Positions 55,623 to 64,000 of a stretch of DNA of 64,000 bases are shown piece by piece (position 1 is the stretch's first letter; every line of letters begins with the position of its first letter). The notes below the pieces were generated by a model. That model had not been told where the DNA came from. It worked only from the letters and a program-made list of their open reading frames with translations, and searched no databases. The stretch is from Cepaea nemoralis (Eukaryota; Mollusca; Gastropoda; Stylommatophora; Helicidae), in NCBI GenBank assembly GCA_014155875.1, contig JACEFZ010027114.1, forward strand, positions 12,501 to 76,500. Direction: 5' to 3'. The translations under genes and the position numbers were made by a program.

Positions 55623-55800
55623 ACATTTCATTTCATTCGCCATTTCACACAATCACCAGACTCGTAATCAGCTCAGTGTTTTTGTCTCGACCATACCACG
55701 TGGTCAAATCATCTAGGTATTAACTTCTCTACCTTCACTTTGTTCTTGTCCCCTCAATCTCGCCAGTTGTCACCAAGCTCTCCAATTTATTTTCTCTCGA
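55623..55800 (-). pseudogene. RTE-1 LINE copy e, 3' fragment
   Basis: Antisense of the RTE-1 C-terminus (plus strand TTCGCCATTTCACACAATCA, then GCCAGTTGTCACCAAGCTCT). Short and 5'-truncated. Confidence 0.7.
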
Positions 55801-56204
55801 TGATGGTGAAGCTGATGACTAATTTAGCCTTGAGGTTTGTCAAAGTGGATCTCTGCACTCGTGCATCCCCATAAAGACATGTCGTGACTTTGCACTGGCT
55901 TTCGTCTTAACTAGCCTTTGTTTCCGTGGCTAATCACACGTCCGACATTAATTCGCCAGTTTCCGCACAATTGAACCAGGAAGTGATAGACTGATTTTGT
56001 GAACTCAGAGAAATTAGATACTGAAGAGATTATATAAACGTAAGAAGATTACAATGTGCATTAAATTTAATTTAACCCTGTGCTAAATTTTACTGTGATC
56101 TCTGTGTTAACTTGCCTTAAATACAGCCTGTGATGGTAAGTAAAAGTAAATAACCTTGATGTGTGTCGGGAATGTATTAATTGCATAAATAAATGGACAT
56201 TCGA

Positions 56205-56395
56205 GGGGTAATGTCATCAACATCACACCAGCCGCCATTACTTCCCAATATTGACATTTTCTGACACCCATTTTAGGCTGGGTCAACCTGGGAGCCTAGG
56301 TCAAGTTTTGAAAATGTGCATTGATTCGGATTCGAACCAATGACCACAGGGCAAGAACGCTAGCCACGGCATTATCGTATGTCCCACAATTTGTG
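56205..56395 (-). repeat. SINE-C copy 4 with tRNA-like head
   Basis: Body CATTACTTCCCAATATTGAC, then TTTTAGGCTGGGTCAACCTG. The minus-strand head has A-box-like ATGCCGTGGCTAGCG and B box GGTTCGAATCCGAA. Confidence 0.7.
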
Positions 56396-56589
56396 TTAGA
56401 TAATCTGCAAATAAGTAATGTCACGTATATTTTTTATTCAGTAATTTGCCTATATTACATTTGTGTGTTGATACACCAAAAATAAACTATATGCGAACAG
56501 TATTAGAGCTTTTGTTCTACCTCATCATCAGCTAGTAGCATGTTCTTTGCCAAGAGTTTCTCTCATCCCTCTCCGTGTCGCTCTCATCA

Positions 56590-57060
56590 TGAACAGCCGC
56601 TTGATCTATTGCCATTTCTGCTGTCTAACGCATTCTCATGACCTCGGTGCCTGCAATGTCTTGTATCGATATTCCTCTTGCTCGACGCTTGTTATTTCTT
56701 CCAGGAGTCATGCCTTCCGTTGAAAGCCACTGTGCTGTTTACTATGATCAAAACACTTCAGTTATCCTGACATGATGCTGCCTACGAATCGGTGTCTGAG
56801 ATGTCCACAGATGTTAATCATTTTGCCCTGGGTCCATTATGTTGATGGTATTCCGTCTCGGCCACCCAGCATTTCTCGATTTGCCTCTGCCTCTTCTACC
56901 GTTGAACTTTCCTGTCGTCACAATTTTCTCCGATGCTTCTCTTCTCTTTCAATCTCATTAAGAGGGTATCTTATACTTTCAAATAACCTTTATCTATGTT
57001 TTCGTTATATTTCTTGGAGAGGCAGCATTTTACAATTGAAGATCATTCTCTGCAATGTAT
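56590..57060 (-). pseudogene. RTE-like LINE 3' fragment
   Basis: Minus-strand EASEKIVTTGKFNGRRGRGK corresponds to LENLVTTGKIEGxRxRGRPR. The surrounding C-terminus is frameshifted. Confidence 0.6.
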
Positions 57061-57310
57061 ATTAGTCAATCAAAATGGGGACAAGAGTTCCTAACAGCTA
57101 TGTTGAGCCAAACCTGATGTACGGAAGCGATCATGGACCATTAACAGACAAGTGAGGAACTGTGTGGAAGCTGCGGAGAAGTGACTTTATAGAAGAGTGA
57201 TGCTGAGGAATAGAAGAACATTGAAGAGATCTTTAAAATGTAAACTCACAAACAGGGCAGGTTACTATCGTCAGAAGAAAGCAGTCCGTATTCTCCGGGC
57301 ATTTTAGGAA
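57060..57310 (+). pseudogene. RTE-like LINE fragment, plus strand
   Basis: PNLMYGSDHGPLTDK and then QVTIVRRKQSVFSGHF resemble the fragment at 9880-10205 (MVYGSESWTISRQ, then FRAFMRRENL). Heavily mutated. Confidence 0.55.
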
Positions 57311-57519
57311 AAGTCTAATGTCCCTTGTTTTGATGGCGTTTGAATCTAACGGAAATTTTGATGGATTCGATAAAATTTCCATTTCCATTTCAAAGTCTGA
57401 CTTATCCTTTCGTTCACAATAAAACAAGTATATATGCTAGCTGCATAGGCTCTCACGCATGTACAAAAACATAAGTCTGAAACATAATCATAAAACTGAT
57501 GTGTGATGTTTTATCTTAT

Positions 57520-57690
57520 AGACCATTGCCGAGTGGCATCTTCTTTCTTTTGACCCCCCTGCCTCTCTTCCCCGCCAACCTGCCCGTTGTGAAGACATGC
57601 TCCAGCTTTCTGCTTCTCATGACATGCCCACAGTATGTGGACTCCCTTCTTCTCATGCGAGTAACCTGTTCTGTCATTGCTCTTTAAATA
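57520..57690 (-). pseudogene. RTE-like LINE C-terminal fragment
   Basis: The minus strand carries YCGHVMRSRKLEHVFTTGRL, then AGKRGRGVKRKKMP, the basic end of an RTE-type polyprotein. Confidence 0.65.
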
Positions 57691-57839
57691 CGTCCACAGT
57701 GTTCTCTACATTCTTCTGTATAAACAATAACATTTACGCTGCTTCCACGTAACACCTCACGTGTTTTGCTAATTGCTAATGACACGCTTCCGTATATCAG
57801 GTTTAGCCCAAAATAACTCTTAAGAACACTTTTGGAAAC

Positions 57840-58136
57840 AACAGAGCCGTATTCCATATCATGAAGCAACTATGCAATCACTCACCTACACCAAATATAC
57901 CCATCAAAGACAAACAAGGCAATCAATTGTTACCCGATGACCTTCAAAAGCAACGATGGTCAGAACATTTCAAAGAAATAATAAATAGACCGCAGCCTGA
58001 CAGCTGCAGCGACTTGTACGCTGCAGCTTTTCAGGACTCCGCTACTTTCGCACTGCACGAAATAACAATTCATGACATTTGCGAAAGGAATGCAATTTAT
58101 TCAGAGCCGACATTTGAATGGCTCAACGAGCGTTAG
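57840..58136 (+). pseudogene. LINE fragment between endonuclease and RT
   Basis: IPIKDKQGNQLLPDDLQKQR, then WSEHFKEIINRPQPDS is the linker that precedes the RT in RTE-type LINEs (RWxEHFxELLNRxxP). It ends in the DIxxxxPTxEE region. The RT itself is not present. Confidence 0.65.
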
Positions 58137-60649
58137 GTTTCATCATCAATACACAATATGTATACATCAACGTGATGATAGATGATGCTAGCATTACACA
58201 ATCTAAATGAACAGCCCTATGTTTGCCTATGGCCTAGAAAGCTATCGCATTGGTCAAGGATACGTCTGCTCTCTCTCTACCGTCTCAAGTCAGTCTGTCC
58301 ACCCGCTACACATTGCGTGGACCAGCACGGACACTTTACTCTCCGTGCAGTAGCCAGTATTGCGTGCCTGGTCTTGCCAGCACGCCGGCTGGTGAGTTTG
58401 AGTAACCTGCCATATCACGGTTACTCGCAAGGACCAGCAACCCAATTGCTTGGGGAAAGCCCTCGCTCATCTGTACTCGTCGACCTCTGGTCTGACACAA
58501 ATGTGTCTCCCTGTGAGGTTATTAATAGTACTCGGTGTCTTCCTTGTCTGGTGTCTCTCTACTAGCCTAGTGTTAACTCCTCACTCCTGTAAGGCCTTAT
58601 TGGGGATGCTGACAGGGTCCCCTCCTCTCCGCGAAGTGTTACTTCCCTTTTCTTATGATTGTAACACTTCTTGGTCACAAAAGAAAAATTGGTTGTCCCA
58701 ATTTTGTCAGATCTCCAATAAGTATAGAACTTTCTAGTTTGGGGATAGAACAATATCTTCTACCTTCATTCACAGTGTTCTATCTTTTCACTTGGCTAAT
58801 TCAGTAGCCCATGTCTCAGTATAGGTGGTTCTATCGATATCTTAGGGATTGGTAGTGAACCGGAAACCGTTGTCTTATGACTTATGTCCTGGCTTCTGTC
58901 ATTTGACCCTATGTCTTTTGACTTTCACCTATTGACTTCCGTCTTGACCTGTTCCTCCTATTGCCCAAAATGACAACCCACACACTAGTTGACTCTTTTA
59001 TGAGTACAACACATGAGCACCAAGTGTTCATGTTCCCATCAATATCCCCTCCAACTCTATACACATAGCTCTACTGTTCACCTTCTTGCTTCCGCATGTG
59101 AAAAAGTTATATTCACTGTTACATTTAGGTTTCTGATTATGTATTGTGTCCCCTGAAGTTAGAGTTATTGTTCTTTAAACTGATTGGTGTGTGCAACTTA
59201 TTTTTTTGTTCGTTTTCCTGTTTGTTTGCGTGTTTTCTAATAAACTAAAGTGTACTTAACTCTCTAACATGTGTATGCGTTAGTGTACTAAATGTGTGTG
59301 TTCCTTCGAGCGCCGCAAATCGGTTTATTGTGGTTACAAACGTTCGTTATTTTTATTTGTGACCACAACTCCGTTTTCTGAAGCTCAAAGTACGTACTTT
59401 ATATACTCTGTTAAAGTGTGGCTGTAACACATATAAAACTATCGACAACACATTGGAAACACAGATGACACAGACAAGTCAAATAAGACTTTTTCAGCGG
59501 TGGAAAAATTTTTTTTCCCGCTGTCTTTCTCGCTCGCTCTCTTTCTTTCAATGTTTACTAAGTTTTTGCACTCTCTCCTCGAATTTTGTCTTCTTTCATT
59601 CATCTTTCATACCCTTTCATACTATTCTCTCACTGAATCATTCTCTCGTCATTAAAATATGTTTCATAGTATTACATACATAAACAATATATATATACAA
59701 TAAACGATTGGCTGAATTATAACAGTAATCACGCCAAATGACTGTGCGTTTTGTTGGCACGCGTCATGTTTGTACAAAAATATACACAGTTATAAGGATG
59801 GTTTGTTACCGATCCTGACATAGTAACTTCCATAATTTGGTGTGCTGACCTAAATTACCCTCAAGGGAAATAATTTATTACTACTTTCATTTACGAAATA
59901 TGGGTTAATTACCTTAAATGTTATTTGTGAAAAAGATGATATTAATTCCTAAATGATTGGTATTAGTTTTGAAATGATATATTAGCTAAATGGATGTATA
60001 AATGATTATGATTATAAGTTAATTAACTAATATCAGATCTAATAATTGTATTTCTATAATGGATGTTTTAATAAATGAATTATTAATTAAATGATAATGA
60101 TTTCTAACTACGCAAATAAGAAAATAAAGTTATATATGCGTTTACACAATTTGCAATAGATTAAATAACAGAACATGAAGTTATAGTTACTGTAAATAAA
60201 ATAATAATGTACATATATCACAGTTACATTTCTATATTTAATTACACAAAGTTGACGTCCTCCTCTGCGTTGCGACGATGGAGCAATTCTCTTTGTAGAC
60301 TATTCTAACATAGTTCATTCCGCCAAAGTCTTTTATGCTCTCCTTGAAGGATAGTGTATTAATATAGTTGCCTACCACATTATGTAGGTTCATAGCTAAC
60401 CCTGGAATGTTATTCGGGGTATAAGCGTTGGTTCAATATATTCTAGATTCGGGGTCTAAGCTGGGTTTGCTGTCATCTTGGCGTTAGTTGCCATAATCTA
60501 ACTTATGTGTGTGTCAGCGCATGTTAATTCTGCGTCTGTTCGTTACAATTTTCATAGCAATGTTCTATTCACACAAGTTATATATCAAGGCGATAGTAAC
60601 GCACTTACGATATGTCTTACTCACCCCATTGGCACTTGGTTATCTAACA
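58137..60649. other. unassigned sequence; possible 3' LTR of the Gmr1-like element
   Basis: No gene recognised. Because the minus-strand pol frame ends at 60650, a 3' LTR would be expected in the right part of this stretch, but I cannot fix its ends without the 5' LTR, which lies outside the window. 59850-60240 is very AT-rich. Confidence 0.3.
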
Positions 60650-62440
60650 TTACAGTGTCACTGTTTCTGGTGGTGTATGGTCGATTCCTTCCTGTAACTC
60701 AGGTATTTGAATGGATGAAGGACGACTCAAGATGTCTGCAATCGTATTTAATCTTCCTTTTAAATGCTGGATGGTAAATGTGTAATTTTGGAGAATCAAA
60801 GCCCACCTGTAAATTCTATTGTTGGTAGGATGTCAAGATTGCATCACAGACAATGGAGAGTTATCGGATTGGATTACAAACTGTGCTCCTGCCAAAAATC
60901 GGTGAAAATTTCTCACGCAATAGATCAAACTAAGGCCTTCCAGTTCTGATGCTGAGTATCTTCCTTCAGCCGGAGTGATCTTGCGACTTACGTACATTAC
61001 GGGGTGGAACGTCCCGTCGTAGAATTGTCCTAGTATCCCAGATATGGATATGGCACTCGCGTCTGTGCGTAAGAAATAAGTGAGTTTTGGATTATTCATA
61101 CGAAGGATAGGTGGAACGCTGAAACAATGTTTCAATTTCGATAACGCACTAATTAATCGTGCATCTTTTACAGATAACTTAGCCGAAGCTTTTAAGATGT
61201 TAGAAAAGACACTGGTGATTTCCGCCAGGTTAGGAATGAATTTACTATAATAGTTTACCAGACCCAGTAAACTCCGGACCTGCTTCTTTGTCGTTGGCAT
61301 TGTCAAATTCAGAATCTTAGTGACGATTCTGTCATCAGTTTTCAATTGGCCCCTGCAGATGGTATGACCCAACAAGTCAATTTGTTCCATGCCCAACTCT
61401 ACTTTGGACGGCTTCGCTGTGAGTCCAAACAATCTTAACCTGTCGAAGACTTGTCTAAGTTTCAGTAGGTGTGTTGTCCAGTCTTCTGTATGGATGCAAA
61501 TGTCATCTATATACGTCGAAATATTTGTCATCCCGTGGAGAAGATCCCTAGTTAGACGGACGAAAGTCGCTGGAGCGTTACGAAGGCCAAAAGGAAGAAA
61601 GCGCCACTCATATAGTCCAAGAGGAGTGGAGAAAGCTGTTAGATGCATGGAATTTACTTCCATCGGGACTTGCCAATAACCTTTCGTGAGATCAATCTTG
61701 CTAAATATGCAGGATGTAGACATGTCTAAGATTAGATCCTCGCATGATGGAATCGGTTCGGCGTCACTTTTAGTTATCTTATTTAGGCGGCGATAATCGA
61801 CGCATAGTCGAATAGAAGAGTCCTTTTTGGCGACAAAGACAATAGGGAAGGAATACTCTGACTGAGATTTTTGGATGATTCCGCTCGACTCGAGAGATAG
61901 AATTTCTTTATCGAGGTTCGACCTGTAGTTTAATGGAATAGAGTAAGGTCGACACTTGATAGGTGTGGTGTCAGTCAGAACGATAGAATGTTCTATTCTA
62001 TCTGTCTTTCCAGGGATGTCAGAGAAAATGTCTCTGTATTCCGTCACTAGCTCTAAGATTTGTCGTCGTTGGTCATCTGTCAGTTTCGTTTCTATCTTTA
62101 TGCTGTCAATGGTCGCAGTCGCGTCTACAGTAGGCACGGGTAACTCCATGTCGTCTTCGTCTCTTTCATTCAATACTGTTGTGGTACTAGCTGTGAGTGC
62201 TGTTATCTGACTAAGTGTGTTTGCGTTGTCGCTGTCGTGTGTCGCCCTATCTAGTGAAGTTGTGTTGTGTTCGTCTGCCGTCTCATTGCTTGGTGATGGT
62301 GCAATTTGTTCGTCTGTCTGATGTTCTTGTCGTGAAAAATATGGTTTCAGCATTTTGATATGGAATATCTTTAAGAGTCCTTTTATTGATATTTCATAAT
62401 CAACATCTGATATTTTACGTTCGACGTTGAAAGGCCCTTG
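60650..62440 (-). pseudogene. Gmr1-like LTR element: IN C-terminus, reverse transcriptase, RNase H
   Basis: Minus-strand second half of a Ty3-type pol. At 62440-62350 QGPFNVERKISDVDYEI then LLKIFHIKMLKPYF is the GPY/F end of integrase. After a ~90-residue linker the RT has IRLCVDYRRLN, FSKIDLTKGYWQ (first catalytic Asp), WRFLPFGLRNAPATF and STYIDDICIHTEDW (YIDD). KQVRSLLGLVNYYSKFIPNL links to RNase H: LRTDASAISISGILGQ, SASELEGLSLIY and VIQSDNSPLS. A TGA stop at 60833-60835 breaks the RNase H; the frame then continues through RWALILQNYTFTIQHLKGR and DILSRP to a TAA at 60650. RT lies downstream of integrase, opposite to usual Ty3/gypsy order. Confidence 0.88.
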
Positions 62441-64000
62441 CCTAAGATGTTAGTAACAAATTCCGTTTGTCAGGTAGTAGAAGCAAAACCTTTTGGTTTG
62501 GTTCGAGGTGAATAGTTTTTGCACCCTTGTTTGCATAATCGCGGTACATCTGTCCTTTCCTCTCCAAAGATGCTTTGACCAGTACACACGCTTTCATTAT
62601 TCTATCGCGTGTTTCGGTTACCATCTCATATGGTGTTACTGCGGTTGGATTATCTGGTAAGCTAGTGATTAGCTGATGGTAGATTGTTAGGGGTCCTCGA
62701 GGGTTCGCCCCATAAACTAACTCAAAAGGTGAGAAACCCGTACTCGTGTGCGGTATTTCTCTATGGGCAAATAGCACTGCTGGCAATAGTGTGTCCCAAT
62801 CAGCTGGGTTTTCTACTGTTACTTTAGCCAGCATGTGTTTGAGATCGCCGTTAATTTTTTCTATGATCCCGTTACTCATTGGGTGATACGGGGTACAGAA
62901 ATGCTGCTCTACTCCTAACAATTTGGTTAAGGCTTGTGTAGCAGCCGAAATAAATTGCGTTCCCCGATCTGATAAGATAGATCGTGGGAAGCCAAAGCGA
63001 GATAATATGTGCAAAAATACATTTGCCACATCTTTGGAGGTGATGTATTTTAGTGGAATTGCTTCGATCCACCTGGTACATAGGTCCACGAGAGTCAGTA
63101 TATAACGGTTTCCTTTGCTTGACACCTGATTCAGGGGTCCAACAATATCGACCGCTACACACTCAAATGGTCTGGTTGCCAATAATGACCGTTGAACTTC
63201 GGCCGTCACATGCTTTCCCATTCGTACAAGATGTTGACAAATAGTACAAGAACGACAGCAAGATTTTATGTCCGAACAAAATTTCGGCCAGTAAAAATGT
63301 GATAGAACTCTGGTTCGCGTTTTATAATATGCCAAATGTCCAGCAAACGGTGACTCGTGTGCGATTTTGAGCACATTGTGTCGGTATGTTACAGGTAACA
63401 CCGTTTGCTGAATTTTCTGGTTATTATTTGTATAATAACGCATAAGAATTCCGTTAAATTTACTAAAGTACCAAGATGCATTCTTAGTCACTTTCGCTCT
63501 TTCACCCAAAAGTTTAAAATATGGTGTAATTGTTCGGTCGGTGACTTGTGCCTCGATAAATTTCTGTCGAGTACTGTTGGTATCTGCACCAATTGGTGTT
63601 AATAGCTGTAGCACTTCATTTTGTAGGTCAGTATAGTTTGTTTCTGTCTCTGACCTCGTTACAGCGCTGGCCTTGTGTGTTTCTTTCCAGGCTTTTATGT
63701 TCTCGTCTGTACATTCTTTCAATGCATCTAGGCATCCCAAAATAAGATCCGTACATGGATCTTGAAGGATAGCGCACGTAAATGTGCCGGTAAGGAAAGG
63801 GGTATTGATATGCGCTTTTGCCAGTGGATATTTCTCGATGGTTCCAGAGAAAGTACGGCATTTGTACAAATTCACCCGTATAATCTTCAGGTCTAGCAAG
63901 TTCTCTCCTTAACCCCAGTAGAGTGCTGCCGCTATCAACTAAGCATTGGCATGGTTGTCCATTGACCAGTGCATCGTAGAACTTAAGTTTACCTCTGGAG
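62441..64000 (-). pseudogene. Gmr1-like LTR element: protease and integrase
   Basis: Minus-strand first half of the same pol, cut by the right edge of the window. The aspartic protease active site CLVDSGST is at about 63945-63920, and its C-terminus HINTPFLTGTF then CTDLILG lies in a different frame near 63810-63735, so one frameshift separates them. Integrase follows in a 485-codon frame (63899-62442): zinc-binding HHCC (H181, H188, C218, C221) and catalytic D251 (VDIVGP), D311 (LSDRGTQF) and E347 (IIEKINGD), a D,D-35-E triad. The frame ends at DKRNLLLTS-stop near 62442; the GPF module continues one frame over. gag and 5' LTR lie beyond 64000. Confidence 0.88.

Overview
This is animal (metazoan) genomic DNA, about 64 kb and mostly non-coding. 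It has long introns with GT-AG junctions, long microsatellites, tRNA-derived SINEs, several LINE clades, mariner, pogo, hAT and Helitron remnants, and an LTR element of a kind known from marine animals. There is no sign of prokaryotic operons. A lophotrochozoan, possibly a mollusc, fits this repeat mix best, but that is inference and no species is claimed.

Host gene. On the + strand I can follow one gene across more than 32 kb of repeats through six small exons with matching phases: a half Ig-like domain (4314-4457), two serine/asparagine-rich stalk exons (10623-10718, 12720-12800), a transmembrane exon (16869-17012), a basic cytoplasmic exon (24784-24878) and a last exon ending in YATIDDLE-stop (36698-36736). 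All introns up to the transmembrane exon and the one after it are phase 1; the last is phase 0. The product would be a type I, single-pass, Ig-like surface receptor or adhesion protein. The exon for the second half of the Ig domain was not found. The last acceptor sits at the end of a ~52-bp tandem array in which the acceptor itself is copied, giving up to six decoy splice acceptors.

Layout. 0.8-2.5 kb: two RNase H-bearing LINE fragments. 2.66-4.19 kb: a 1.5 kb GAA/polypurine block. 4.3-5.3 kb: Ig-like exon and an RTE copy. 5.3-10.5 kb: SINEs, a long I-group LINE, and a perfect 78-bp-arm palindrome. 10.6-13.3 kb: stalk exons, CA repeats and a 19-bp minisatellite broken by an insertion. 13.3-18.8 kb: SINE-A cluster and the transmembrane exon. 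18.8-23.3 kb: LINE RT copies, a hAT MITE, a fold-back element and a pogo-type relic. 26.7-36.2 kb: an intron minisatellite split by two RTE copies and SINEs; one RTE copy is itself split by a 3.9 kb TG...CA element and the other by a LINE ORF1 insertion with 13-bp target duplications. 36.2-37.7 kb: decoy-acceptor array, last exon, mariner relic. 39.5-52 kb: SINE-D, LINE 3' ends, the best RTE reverse transcriptase (49.9-51.4 kb). 52.3-54 kb: Helitron-like element with a tandemly amplified 3' end. 54.8-55.5 kb: 20-bp minisatellite. 60.65-64 kb: minus-strand Ty3-type element with the order protease-integrase-reverse transcriptase-RNase H (Gmr1-like), running off the right edge.

The mobile-element reading frames seen are damaged by stops or frameshifts. 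Identifications rest on motifs read by eye; no database search was run. SINE-A to SINE-F and RTE-1 to RTE-3 are local labels used only here.
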